Part shown: positions 26,465-34,709 of the stretch, piece by piece
Layout: every line of letters begins with the position of its first letter
Position numbering within the stretch: the stretch's first letter is position 1
NCBI GenBank assembly: GCA_017991315.1
Contig: JAGOQS010000003.1
Location: 124,001-188,000, forward strand
Direction of reading: 5' to 3'
DNA from: Ferrovibrio sp.
GTDB taxonomy: Bacteria > Pseudomonadota > Alphaproteobacteria > Ferrovibrionales > Ferrovibrionaceae
Length of the DNA stretch: 64,000 nucleotides
The notes under the pieces: generated by a model
The model's input: the letters and a program-made list of their open reading frames with translations, nothing else
What the model was told of the DNA's origin: nothing
The model's database searches: none
Translations under genes and position numbers: made by a program

Positions 26465-27577
26465 ATGAGCAGCAAGAGCCAGTTCACGGCAGAGACGACC
26501 AAGCGCCCGACCGGCGCCCGTGCCGCCATGCTGGCTGCTGCCTTTGCCGCCCTGCTGGTCCTGCCCGGCTGTTCCACCGTGTCCGACGCGGCGAGCTGGG
26601 CCAACCCGCTGAACTGGTTCGGCGACGATGATCCGGTCGCTACCCAGCAGGCTACCAAGCCGGCCACCGCCGCAACCGATGAGCGGTTCCCCAATCTCGG
26701 CCGCGTGCCGCCGCGCCCGGTGGAGCAGTCGAGCAGCGCCGACCGCCGCCAGGCCATCGGTTCCCTGGCCGCCGACCGGAGCAATGCGCGGTATACGGAC
26801 GAAGAACTCCGTGCCCGCCCGGCCACCGGCAACCAGGTGCCGCCGGCCCCGGCCGCGCCGCAGACCCAGCTTCCCGGCTTGCCGGGCCAGGCTCAGGGTC
26901 AAATCCAGGCCAACCAGCAGCTCCAGGGCGGCGCCGTGCCGGCGCAGCAGGTGCAGCGCCTGGCCGCGGGCCGCAACGATCCGGTCGGCCAGCGGGCGGT
27001 GAATGCCCCGGCCGCCCCGGCTGCGCCGCAGCAGCCGGGCTATCAGGCACCGGCTTATCAGGCGCCGGCCTATCAGGCGCCAGCCAACGCCGCCAATATG
27101 GGCTCGGTCTACGCCGCCAACCTGCAGGCTTCCGCCGCCACCGTGCTGCCGCCGAACCTGGCCCAGAGCCAGCCTCAGCTTACCCAGCCGGCTGCCGCAC
27201 CGCTTGCCGGTGCGCCGGCCTCGGCCAGCATGCAACCCGGGGGCCGCCAGCTTCTTGCCGTGGTGCGTTTCCCGGCCAATTCGGCCACCCTGGATGCCCG
27301 CGACCGCACCCTGCTCAAGAATGTGGCGGACTATCAGAAGGGCATCGGCGGCAAGGGCCGCCTGCGCGTCGTCGGCTTTGCCTCGGCGACCGCCGAAGCC
27401 GCCGATACCGGTGGCAAGCGGGCCCAGACCGTGGCCGCCGAGCTGCAGAAGCATTACGTGGCGGCCAATATGATGACCCTGGAGGCCAGGGCAGAGGGTG
27501 CCCCGGCCTATTACCAGGCCGCCGCAGGCGCTACCGCCGAACAAAGCCGCCGCGTCGAAATCTATCTCGAAAATTAG
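26465..27577 (+). CDS. OmpA-type lipoprotein with proline/glutamine-rich linker
   Basis: A 370-residue lipoprotein with lipobox VLPGC (Cys about residue 37), a long low-complexity region rich in Pro, Ala and Gln that includes three YQAPA repeats (about residues 182-197), and an OmpA-like C-terminal domain from about residue 255 (LAVVRFPANSATLDARDR, then LRVVGFASATAE). Such domains bind peptidoglycan, here after lipidation, joining an envelope membrane to the wall. ATG 26465 is used because GAGGAG lies 7-8 nt upstream; a GTG one codon earlier is possible. The usual catalytic-looking Asp/Arg pair of OmpA domains is only partly evident, so it is a divergent member. Confidence 0.75.
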   Translation: MSSKSQFTAETTKRPTGARAAMLAAAFAALLVLPGCSTVSDAASWANPLNWFGDDDPVATQQATKPATAATDERFPNLGRVPPRPVEQSSSADRRQAIGSLAADRSNARYTDEELRARPATGNQVPPAPAAPQTQLPGLPGQAQGQIQANQQLQGGAVPAQQVQRLAAGRNDPVGQRAVNAPAAPAAPQQPGYQAPAYQAPAYQAPANAANMGSVYAANLQASAATVLPPNLAQSQPQLTQPAAAPLAGAPASASMQPGGRQLLAVVRFPANSATLDARDRTLLKNVADYQKGIGGKGRLRVVGFASATAEAADTGGKRAQTVAAELQKHYVAANMMTLEARAEGAPAYYQAAAGATAEQSRRVEIYLEN

Positions 27578-27607
27578 ACCACATTGAGCTAGATAGCAGC
27601 GGCGGCA

Positions 27608-27632
27608 CGGGGCTCCACCGAGTCCCGCTTTT
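27608..27632 (+). terminator. Rho-independent terminator after the OmpA-type lipoprotein
   Basis: CGGGGCTC (27608-27615) pairs with GAGTCCCG (27620-27627) around a CACC loop, with one G-U pair, followed by CTTTTG. It separates the lipoprotein gene from the aminotransferase operon. Confidence 0.65.
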
Positions 27633-27675
27633 GTCGTTGCTGGCGGCTCATTTCTCCCAGACTGGAACCTACGCT

Positions 27676-28893
27676 ATGGATACCGAGTTCTACCGCATCA
27701 AGCGCCTGCCGCCCTACGTGTTCGAGGAAGTCAACCGGATGAAGGCCCAGGCGCGTGCCCAGGGCGAGGACATCATCGACTTCGGCATGGGCAACCCGGA
27801 TAATTCGACCCCGCCGCATATCGTCGCCAAGCTGGTGGAAGCGGCGCAGAACCCGCGCGCCCACCGTTATTCCTCCAGCCGTGGCGTGCCCGGCCTGCGC
27901 AAGGCGCTGGCGAATTACTATGGCCGCCGCTTCGGCGTGACGCTGGATGCCGACAAGGAATGCATCGTCACGCTCGGTTCCAAGGAGGGCCTGGCCAATC
28001 TCGCCATGGCGATCTCGGCGCCGGGCGACACCGTGCTGGTGCCGAACCCGAGCTATCCGATGCATGCCTTCGGCTTCATCATCGCCGGTGCCAATGTGCG
28101 CTCCGTGCCGATCGGCCCGGGCTTCGATTTCTTTGCCGGCCTGGACCGCGCCTACCGCCACAGCGTGCCGGCGCCGATCGCGCTGATCGTCAGCTTCCCG
28201 GCCAACCCGACCGCGATGACCGTCGATCTCGACTTCTACGCGGCGGTGGTGGATTTCGCCAAGAAGCGCAACATGTGGATCATCTCCGACCTGGCTTATT
28301 CGGAGATCTATTTCGACGGCAACCCGCCGCCCTCGATCCTGCAGGTGCCGGGTGCGCGCGATGTCGCCATCGAATTCACCTCGCTGTCCAAGACCTACAA
28401 CATGCCGGGCTGGCGCATCGGCTTCGGTGCCGGCAATGCTAAGCTGGTCGGCGCGCTGGCCCGCGTGAAGTCCTATCTCGATTACGGCGCCTTCACGCCG
28501 ATCCAGGTGGCGGCGACCGCAGCGCTGAACGGGCCGCAGGATTGCGTCGAGGAAATCCGCGGCGTCTACAAGTCGCGCCGCGACGTGCTGGTGCAGGGTC
28601 TGACCCAGGCCGGCTGGGAAATCCCGAACCCGAATGCCTCGATGTTCGCCTGGGCGCCGATCCCGGAACGCTACGCCCATCTCGGCTCGGTAGAGTTCTC
28701 CAAGCTGCTGCTGCGCGAGGCCAAGGTGGCGGTGGCGCCGGGCATCGGCTTCGGCGAATACGGCGACAACTTCGTCCGTCTCGCCTTCGTCGAGAACGAG
28801 CATCGCACGCGCCAGGCGGTGAAGAATATCAAGCGCCTGCTGGGTTCGCCCTCCAATCAGGAAGAGGCGCCGTTGAAGAAGGTGGCTGGCTGA
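27676..28893 (+). CDS. Class I/II aminotransferase (AlaC/LL-DAP aminotransferase-like)
   Basis: A 405-residue PLP enzyme of fold type I. The PLP lysine lies in SLSKTYNMPGWRIGF, and the substrate-handling motifs FGMGNPDNSTP, NPSYPMHAFG and SFPANPTAMTVD follow the pattern of the group that includes E. coli AlaC and LL-diaminopimelate aminotransferases. The ATG at 27676 gives the usual MDTEFYRIKRLPPYVF start; an in-frame start at 27631 adds an unrelated leader. Its stop overlaps the hom start in TGATG, so the two are translationally coupled, which supports a role in aspartate-family or alanine metabolism. The exact amino donor is not certain. Confidence 0.88.
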   Translation: MDTEFYRIKRLPPYVFEEVNRMKAQARAQGEDIIDFGMGNPDNSTPPHIVAKLVEAAQNPRAHRYSSSRGVPGLRKALANYYGRRFGVTLDADKECIVTLGSKEGLANLAMAISAPGDTVLVPNPSYPMHAFGFIIAGANVRSVPIGPGFDFFAGLDRAYRHSVPAPIALIVSFPANPTAMTVDLDFYAAVVDFAKKRNMWIISDLAYSEIYFDGNPPPSILQVPGARDVAIEFTSLSKTYNMPGWRIGFGAGNAKLVGALARVKSYLDYGAFTPIQVAATAALNGPQDCVEEIRGVYKSRRDVLVQGLTQAGWEIPNPNASMFAWAPIPERYAHLGSVEFSKLLLREAKVAVAPGIGFGEYGDNFVRLAFVENEHRTRQAVKNIKRLLGSPSNQEEAPLKKVAG

Positions 28894-30212
28894 TGGCTCG
28901 TTCTGCATCGTCCAAGCAGTCGCCGCTGCGCGTTGGTATCGCCGGCCTCGGCGTTGTCGGCGCCGGTGTGGTGCGCCTGCTGCATGAACAGGCCGGCCTG
29001 CTGGCCGCGCGCGGCGGCCGCCCGATCCAGGTGGTGGCGGTTTCGGCGCGCGACAAGCGCAAGAAGCGCGGCCTGCCGGCAGGTCAGTGGCGCTGGTACA
29101 GCAACGCCGTCGATATCGCCAAGGATCCCGATGTGGACGTGGTGGTCGAGCTGATCGGCGGCTCGGGCGGCGTGGCCAAGGAACTCTGCGAAACCGCCCT
29201 GCGCAACGGCAAGGGCGTGGTGACGGCGAACAAGGCCCTGCTTGCCATGCAGGGCGACAAGCTGGCGCTGGCTGCCGAGCAGGCCGGCGTGCCGCTGGCT
29301 TTCGAGGCGGCGGTGGCGGGCGGTATCCCGATCCTGAAGGCGCTGCGCGAGGGCCTGGCCGGCAACAACGTGAAGCGCGTGCACGGCATTCTCAACGGCA
29401 CCTGCAACTACATCCTCACCGAGATGCGCGAGAAGGGCGGCGATTTCAGCGCCGTGCTCGCCGATGCGCAGAGGCTCGGCTATGCCGAGGCCGATCCGAG
29501 CTTCGATGTCGATGGCATCGACGCCGCGCATAAGCTGACCGTGCTGACCGCGCTGGCCTTCAACACCAAGGTCGATTTCAAGGCCGTGCATGTGGAAGGT
29601 ATCCGCCATGTCTCGGCGGTGGATATCGCGTTCGCGCGCGAATTCGGCTACCGCATCAAGCTGCTGGCCATCGCGCGCCGCACGCCGCGCGGCATCGAAC
29701 AACGTGTGCATCCCTGCATGGTGCCGGCGAACACGCCGATTGCCCATGTCGATGGCGTGTTCAACGCCGTTGCCGCCGAAGGCGATTTTGTCGGCCCGGT
29801 GATGTTCGAGGGCCGGGGCGCCGGCCAGAACCCGACCGCTTCGGCCGTGGTAGCCGATCTCGCCGATATCGCCGCGGGCCGCAGCGGCTTCGCCTTCGGC
29901 GTGCCGGCGGCGAAGCTCGGCAAGCTCAAGTCAGCGGCGATGGCCGATCATGTCGGCCGCTATTATATCCGCCTGCTGGTGAAGGACCGGCCGGGCGTGC
30001 TGGCCGATGTTTCGGCGGTGCTGCGCGACCACAGGATCTCGATTGAAAGCCTGGTGCAGCGTGGCCGTGCCGAGGGCGAGAATACCCCGGTGGCGGTGCT
30101 GCTGATCAGCCATGAAGCCCGCGAGGCCGATATGGTGCGGGCACTGAAGCGGATCGCCAAGCTGCGCTCCATGCAGGAAGCGCCGCGCCTGATCCGTATC
30201 GAAACGCTGTGA
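28893..30212 (+). CDS. hom: Homoserine dehydrogenase
   Basis: A 439-residue enzyme reducing aspartate semialdehyde to homoserine in the threonine/methionine branch. It shows the NAD(P) loop GLGVVGAGVVRLL, the VVTANKALLA segment, the catalytic block HGILNGTCNYILTEM and FDVDGIDAAHKLTVLTALAF, and a C-terminal ACT domain (about 365-435, RPGVLADVSAVLRDHRISIESLVQRG-like) for feedback by threonine. It is monofunctional, with no aspartokinase domain. The start ATG overlaps the aminotransferase stop by one base. It is followed by glpX after 4 nt, a gene order common in alphaproteobacteria. Confidence 0.96.
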   Translation: MARSASSKQSPLRVGIAGLGVVGAGVVRLLHEQAGLLAARGGRPIQVVAVSARDKRKKRGLPAGQWRWYSNAVDIAKDPDVDVVVELIGGSGGVAKELCETALRNGKGVVTANKALLAMQGDKLALAAEQAGVPLAFEAAVAGGIPILKALREGLAGNNVKRVHGILNGTCNYILTEMREKGGDFSAVLADAQRLGYAEADPSFDVDGIDAAHKLTVLTALAFNTKVDFKAVHVEGIRHVSAVDIAFAREFGYRIKLLAIARRTPRGIEQRVHPCMVPANTPIAHVDGVFNAVAAEGDFVGPVMFEGRGAGQNPTASAVVADLADIAAGRSGFAFGVPAAKLGKLKSAAMADHVGRYYIRLLVKDRPGVLADVSAVLRDHRISIESLVQRGRAEGENTPVAVLLISHEAREADMVRALKRIAKLRSMQEAPRLIRIETL

Positions 30213-30216
30213 GGCA

Positions 30217-31200
30217 ATGATGGCCAAGGCGAAGGCGGCGAAGAGCATTTCGATGGAGCGCAACTTGACGCTCGAAGCCGTGCGCGTGACGGAAGCCGCC
30301 GCCATTGCCGCCGCCGGCCTGATCGGCCTGGGTGACGAGCAGGCCGCCGACGAAGCCGCCTCGGCGGCGATGCTGAAAGCGCTGGAAGCCGTGAACATCG
30401 CCGGCAAGGTGGTGATTGGGCTGGGTGAGCGCGATGACGTGCCGCGCCTGTTCGTCGGCCAGGAAGTCGGCAACGGCAAGGGGCCGGCCATCGATATCGC
30501 GCTGGATCCGCTGGAAGGCACCTCCAATGCTGCCAAGGGCGCGCCCAATGCCATGGCGGTGATCGCCTTCGCCAATGCCGGCTGCTTCCTGCATGCGCCG
30601 GATATCTACATGGACAAGATCGCGGTGGGTGCCGGCCTGCCGCCCGGCGTGGTCGATCTTGATCGCAGCCCGGCCGAGAATCTCAAATCCCTGGCGGTGG
30701 CCAAGAATGTCGCGGTATCCGACCTCACGGTCTGCATCCTTGATCGCCCGCGCCATATGGAACTGATCAACGCGGTGCGCGCCACCGGCGCCCGCGTGGC
30801 GCTGATCTCGGATGGCGACATTGCCGGCGTCATCGCCACCACCGACAGCGATACCGGCATCGACATCTACATGGGCTCTGGCGGCGCGCCGGAAGGCGTG
30901 CTGGCAGCGGCGGCCCTGCGCTGCATCGGCGGCCAGATGCAGGGCCGGCTGATCTTCCGCAACGAGGATGAGCGTTCGCGCGCCCGCCGGCTCGGTATCG
31001 AGAAACTGGACCGCAAATACGAGATCACCGACCTGGCCTCGGGCGACGTGATCTTCGCCGCCACCGGCGTCACCGATGGCTCGCTGCTGTCCGGCGTCAA
31101 ACGTGCCGCCGTCGGTCACAAGGTGCATTCGGTCTCGATGCGCTCCGAGACCCGCACCATCCGCCGCATCGAGGCGGTGATCCTGCACGCGCTCGATTGA
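30217..31200 (+). CDS. glpX: Class II fructose-1,6-bisphosphatase
   Basis: A 327-residue GlpX-type phosphatase converting fructose-1,6-bisphosphate to fructose-6-phosphate in gluconeogenesis. Family motifs include RVTEAAAIAAAGLIGLGDE at the N-terminus, the metal-binding DPLEGTSNAAKG (about residue 92), and the substrate loop YMGSGGAPEGVLAAAALR. The length is as expected. It lies in the aminotransferase-hom-glpX-recJ operon with very short gaps on both sides (4 and 3 nt). Two possible starts, ATG at 30217 and the next codon ATG, differ by one residue. Confidence 0.96.
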   Translation: MMAKAKAAKSISMERNLTLEAVRVTEAAAIAAAGLIGLGDEQAADEAASAAMLKALEAVNIAGKVVIGLGERDDVPRLFVGQEVGNGKGPAIDIALDPLEGTSNAAKGAPNAMAVIAFANAGCFLHAPDIYMDKIAVGAGLPPGVVDLDRSPAENLKSLAVAKNVAVSDLTVCILDRPRHMELINAVRATGARVALISDGDIAGVIATTDSDTGIDIYMGSGGAPEGVLAAAALRCIGGQMQGRLIFRNEDERSRARRLGIEKLDRKYEITDLASGDVIFAATGVTDGSLLSGVKRAAVGHKVHSVSMRSETRTIRRIEAVILHALD

Positions 31201-31203
31201 GCG

Positions 31204-33015
31204 ATGCAGCCGCAGCCGGAAGCCTTCCTCGGCGTCAATAAATCCCTGCAGGGGCGGCGCTGGCGGCTGCGCAGCGGCGATGACCGCATCGGCCTGGCTT
31301 TGGCGCAGCGCGCTGGGTTGCCGGAAATATTGGGCCGCGTGCTGGCCGGGCGCGGCGTCGACCCGGAGACGGTGGAGGATTTCCTCAAGCCCTCGCTGCG
31401 CCGCCTGCTGCCCGATCCCTCGCGCTTTCACGACATGGATACGGCGGCCACGCGGCTGGCCGTTGCCATCGAGCGCAACGAGCGGGTGGCGGTGTTCGGC
31501 GACTATGACGTGGATGGCGCCACCTCCTCGGCGCTGCTGAAGCGGTTCTTTTCGGCCATTGGCCGGCCGCTGCGGGTCTATATCCCGGACCGTCAGAAGG
31601 AAGGCTATGGCCCGAACGCACCGGCGATGCGCAAGCTGGCAGAGGAGGGCGTGCGCGTCGTCGTCACGGTCGATTGCGGCACGCTGTCCTTCGAGCCGCT
31701 GGCGGAAGCCAAGAAGCTCGGCCTCGATGTGGTGGTGATCGACCATCATCTCGCCGAACCGCATCTGCCGGAAGCGGTGGCGGTGGTGAATCCCAATCGC
31801 CTGGATGAGCAGCCCGGCCACGGCCAGCTTGCCGCCGTCGGCGTTGCCTTCCTGCTGCTGGTGGCGTTGAACCGCGCTTTGCGCCAGCGCGGCTATTATG
31901 CGCAAGGCGCGGAGCCGGATCTGCTTGGCTGGCTCGATCTGGTGGCGCTCGGCACGGTCTGCGATGTCGTGCCGCTCACCGGCCTAAACCGCGCCCTGGT
32001 GACGCAAGGCATCAAGGTGCTGCGCGGGCGCGGCAATGTCGGCCTGGCGGCGCTTGCCGATGTCGCCGGTCTGAACGAACCGCCCGGCGCCTATCATCTC
32101 GGTTTCCTGCTCGGGCCGCGCGTCAATGCCGGTGGCCGCGTCGGCCTGTCCGATCTCGGCGCGCGGCTGCTCGCCAGCGACGATCCGCGCGAGGCCGCCA
32201 ATCTGGCGCGCGAACTCGACCGCCTGAACAAGGAACGCCAGGAGATCGAGCAGCTTGTGCTGGCGGATGCCATGCTGGCGCTGCAAGCCATCCCTGATGA
32301 GGCGCCGCTGGCCCTGGTGGCCGGCGCGGGCTGGCATCCCGGCGTGATCGGCATTGTCGCCGCGCGCATCCGCGAGGCGGCGGGGCGGCCGAGCTTCGTG
32401 CTGGCGATTGAAGACAACGGCCTTGCCAAGGGCTCGGGCCGCTCAGTGCCGGGTGTCGATCTCGGCGGCGCCGTGGTGGCGGCGAAGCAGGCCGGCCTAC
32501 TGGTGAATGGTGGCGGCCATGCCATGGCGGCGGGCCTCACGGTGGCAGCCGATGGCATCCAGGCGCTGAACGATTTCCTCAGCGCGCGTTTGGCCCCCCA
32601 AGTAGCCAAGGCCGGCGCCGATGCCAGCCTCGGCCTCGATGGTGCGTTGCATGTCGGCGGCTGCTCGACCGAGCTTTACGAGAAACTCGAATTGCTCGGC
32701 CCCTATGGCTCGGGCAATGCCGAGCCGCGCTTTGTGATCACCCGCGCCCGCATCCTGCAGGCTGATGTGGTGGGCGAGCGCCATCTGCGCCTGCTGGCCT
32801 GTTCGGAAAGCGGCGAGGGGCCACGGCTGCGCGGCATCGCCTTCCGCGTCATGGATGGCGGCGGCAGCGCCAAGGGTTCGGAACTTGCCGAGGCGCTGAT
32901 CGCGGCCCGCAGCACGGGCCGGCCGATGCATCTCGCCGGCCATCTGCGCGCCGATTACTGGCGCGGCGAGCGCCGCATCCAGCTTGTACTGGAAGACGCC
33001 GCTCACGTGGCGTGA
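31204..33015 (+). CDS. recJ: Single-stranded-DNA-specific exonuclease RecJ
   Basis: A 603-residue 5'-3' exonuclease for recombination and mismatch repair. The DHH domain shows FGDYDVDGATSSALL, a VTVDCGTLSFEP motif and the name-giving VIDHHLAE; the DHHA1 domain shows GWHPGVIGIVAARI and GGHAMAAGLT. A C-terminal OB-fold completes the protein. All metal-binding acidic and histidine residues are visible. It is the last gene of the hom operon and ends 28 nt before the convergent tRNA-Glu gene. Confidence 0.96.
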   Translation: MQPQPEAFLGVNKSLQGRRWRLRSGDDRIGLALAQRAGLPEILGRVLAGRGVDPETVEDFLKPSLRRLLPDPSRFHDMDTAATRLAVAIERNERVAVFGDYDVDGATSSALLKRFFSAIGRPLRVYIPDRQKEGYGPNAPAMRKLAEEGVRVVVTVDCGTLSFEPLAEAKKLGLDVVVIDHHLAEPHLPEAVAVVNPNRLDEQPGHGQLAAVGVAFLLLVALNRALRQRGYYAQGAEPDLLGWLDLVALGTVCDVVPLTGLNRALVTQGIKVLRGRGNVGLAALADVAGLNEPPGAYHLGFLLGPRVNAGGRVGLSDLGARLLASDDPREAANLARELDRLNKERQEIEQLVLADAMLALQAIPDEAPLALVAGAGWHPGVIGIVAARIREAAGRPSFVLAIEDNGLAKGSGRSVPGVDLGGAVVAAKQAGLLVNGGGHAMAAGLTVAADGIQALNDFLSARLAPQVAKAGADASLGLDGALHVGGCSTELYEKLELLGPYGSGNAEPRFVITRARILQADVVGERHLRLLACSESGEGPRLRGIAFRVMDGGGSAKGSELAEALIAARSTGRPMHLAGHLRADYWRGERRIQLVLEDAAHVA

Positions 33016-33042
33016 ATAACCCGGATTTTCAAGAAAAATAGG

Positions 33043-33118
33043 TGGCGACCCCTACGGGATTCGAACCCGTGTACCTACCGTGAAAGGGTAGTGTCCTAGG
33101 CCTCTAGACGAAGGGGCC
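33043..33118 (-). tRNA. tRNA-Glu (anticodon UUC)
   Basis: A complete 76-nt cloverleaf with a 7-bp acceptor stem (GGCCCCT with AGGGGTC), anticodon loop CTTTCAC containing TTC, a GGTTCGAATCC T-arm and an encoded CCA end. Besides glutamate decoding, Glu-tRNA feeds tetrapyrrole synthesis; the GatCAB pathway uses misacylated Glu-tRNA(Gln) instead. Confidence 0.97.
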
Positions 33119-33168
33119 GGTCCTGGGCCTGCCGCTTGGGCGGGAGGCGAGCCGGTGAGGCGGGGCAG

Positions 33169-33197
33169 GGTGTAGCCCGGTTCGGCGGTCAAATCAA
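33169..33197 (-). promoter_or_regulatory. tRNA-Glu promoter
   Basis: On the minus strand TTGATT (33192-33197) and TACACC (33169-33174) are 17 nt apart and about 50 nt before the tRNA 5' end. Confidence 0.45.
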
Positions 33198-33214
33198 GCC
33201 GGTGCCGCGCAAAA

Positions 33215-33454
33215 TCAGGGGGTAATGGAAAAGGGCGCCCTGGCCGGGGCGCTGTTCTGTGCCGCCGCCGCCGGGCTGGTACCGGTACTCGGGCCGGGCG
33301 GCGGGCAATAGGCGTGGGCATCGCCGCTGATCAGGCTGATAGAGGCGGTCCATTTCGGCGGCGGCGGCGCGAAGGGATGCCATTGGGTCAAGCCTGGCTT
33401 GGCGATGGCAAGCAGTAGCAACCCGAATGCCACGATCAAAAACCTGCAACGCAT
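33215..33454 (-). CDS. Possible small exported protein
   Basis: A 79-residue frame whose first 24 residues (MRCRFLIVAFGLLLLAIAKP, then GLTQ) form a convincing signal peptide. The remainder is rich in Pro, Ala and Ser with a lone Cys and no recognisable domain. AAGGGG lies rather far (about 10 nt) upstream of the ATG. It may instead be a chance frame in a gap region, but the clean signal peptide argues for a gene. It points towards the tRNA-Glu gene. Confidence 0.4.
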   Translation of the reverse strand: MRCRFLIVAFGLLLLAIAKPGLTQWHPFAPPPPKWTASISLISGDAHAYCPPPGPSTGTSPAAAAQNSAPARAPFSITP

Positions 33455-33671
33455 CCCACATCCGCCCCTTGTTGAAGCCACCAGCCCGCCGCTATCGGTT
33501 TGCGGTTTCGGAGTGGAAGCCCACGCAACTACAACGGTTTTCGCTTTCGTATTGAATCGAGCCACGCCTGTTCGAGTCATGATGAGCAGCATTTTCGTGG
33601 CTATTTTTGCGGCGAAAACGTATGTCGTCGAAAATCTCCGCGCGTCAGATTCTCACCAAAAGTAACAGTGC

Positions 33672-33698
33672 TTGACGTGCGGTTCCGGTCGGTAAAAA
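33672..33698 (+). promoter_or_regulatory. Candidate promoter of the small anchored protein gene
   Basis: TTGACG (33672-33677) followed after 15 nt by TAAAAA (33693-33698), about 35 nt before the ATG at 33735. The spacing is slightly short. Confidence 0.35.
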
Positions 33699-33734
33699 TG
33701 CATCTAAACAGCCTTTCAGAAAGACGAGTCGACC

Positions 33735-34004
33735 ATGAAACTTTCACAATTGCAGCGTGCCGCCCTGGTCGGCATTCTGGTGCTCGGCGGCCTCGGCGCC
33801 ACTGGCGTGATTGGCATGAAGGTTGTGGCTGCCGTGCAGGCGGAAGATACCCTGCCGCTGGCGCCGGCATCGCGCAACGAATGCATCAACGAAGGCCTGC
33901 GCAAGGTGCAGGGCGGCTTCTCGCGCCAGACCGCCTACGATATCGAAGTGCGCTGCGAGCAGCTCATCCAGTCGCACGAGGGCCGCAAAGCGGCCCTCAA
34001 GTAG
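33735..34004 (+). CDS. Small exported or membrane-anchored protein
   Basis: An 89-residue protein with a basic start and one long hydrophobic segment (about 9-35) serving as signal peptide or anchor. The remaining 50 residues contain Cys50 (NECINEGL) and Cys74 (VRCEQLI) in helical, charged sequence, likely a disulfide in the periplasm. I do not recognise a family. The 3' end of the coding region is itself part of a 9-bp GC-rich hairpin (33978-33998) that runs up to the stop codon. It is followed by the lysE-like gene 74 nt later, perhaps as a separate unit. Confidence 0.65.
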   Translation: MKLSQLQRAALVGILVLGGLGATGVIGMKVVAAVQAEDTLPLAPASRNECINEGLRKVQGGFSRQTAYDIEVRCEQLIQSHEGRKAALK

Positions 34005-34078
34005 CAGGCTGGCCACAGGATTGTAGCGGTACATCTCCGCCCTTGAATTTTCACGGTCGCCATCGCCAAGCTGCGGCC

Positions 34079-34705
34079 ATGCTCGACACGATAAATCTCC
34101 CCCTGATCCTCGCCGCCGCCCTGCTTGCCACCGGCAGCCCCGGCCCCGCCACGCTGAATATCGCCGGCACGGCGATGACGGCGGGCCGGCCTTTCGCCAT
34201 GGCGGTTGCCGGCGGCGTCGCCACCGGTTCGCTGATGTGGTCCACGGCTGCCGCCTTCGGGTTGGGCGCGGTGATGCTGGCCAATGCCTGGCTGTTTGAA
34301 TTGCTGCGCTATGCCGGCGCCGGCTACCTGATCTTCCTGGCCTTCAAATCGGCGCGTTCGGCCTTGAAACCCGGCGATGTGGCCCCGAAAGCGGTTCAGT
34401 ATGGCTCCTTGCGGCGGGCTTATGCCGGCGGCCTGGCTTTGCATCTCACCAATCCGAAGCCGATCCTGTTCTTCGGCTCGCTCTATGCCATCGGCGTGCC
34501 GCCACAGACTTCGCCTCATACCCTGCTGATCATCATCGCTGCCATGGCGCTGCAGAGCACCCTGGTCTTCGCCGGCTATGCGCTGTTGTTTTCGAGTGCG
34601 CCGGCAGTGCGCGCCTATCTGCGCCTGCGCCGCTGGTTCGAGGGGCTGTTCGCGCTGGCCTTCGGCTATGCCGGCTTCAAGATCCTGACGGCACGCCTCT
34701 CGTAG
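34079..34705 (+). CDS. LysE-family exporter
   Basis: A 208-residue inner-membrane protein with about six hydrophobic helices and the LysE/RhtB signature near the N-terminus (LATGSPGPATLNIAGTAMTAG), then NPKPILFFGSL in the middle. Family members export amino acids such as lysine, threonine or homoserine. The ATG at 34079 gives the normal family start; an open frame extends far upstream but crosses another gene. No clear ribosome-binding site precedes it. It converges on the cyclase gene with 4 nt between the stops. The exported compound cannot be predicted. Confidence 0.85.
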   Translation: MLDTINLPLILAAALLATGSPGPATLNIAGTAMTAGRPFAMAVAGGVATGSLMWSTAAAFGLGAVMLANAWLFELLRYAGAGYLIFLAFKSARSALKPGDVAPKAVQYGSLRRAYAGGLALHLTNPKPILFFGSLYAIGVPPQTSPHTLLIIIAAMALQSTLVFAGYALLFSSAPAVRAYLRLRRWFEGLFALAFGYAGFKILTARLS

Positions 34706-34709
34706 AGGC

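Larger units (their letters stand above)
33119..33734. other. Sparse 616-nt region between tRNA-Glu and a small exported gene
   Basis: The left 80 nt hold the tRNA-Glu promoter. A possible 79-residue exported protein on the minus strand fills 33215-33454. The rest, about 33455-33734, is less GC-rich than its surroundings and holds only a candidate promoter for the small gene starting at 33735. Other open frames here look random. Confidence 0.6.

Noticed and set aside
30106-31905. Long open frame opposite glpX and recJ
   Set aside because: Antisense shadow crossing two well-supported genes.
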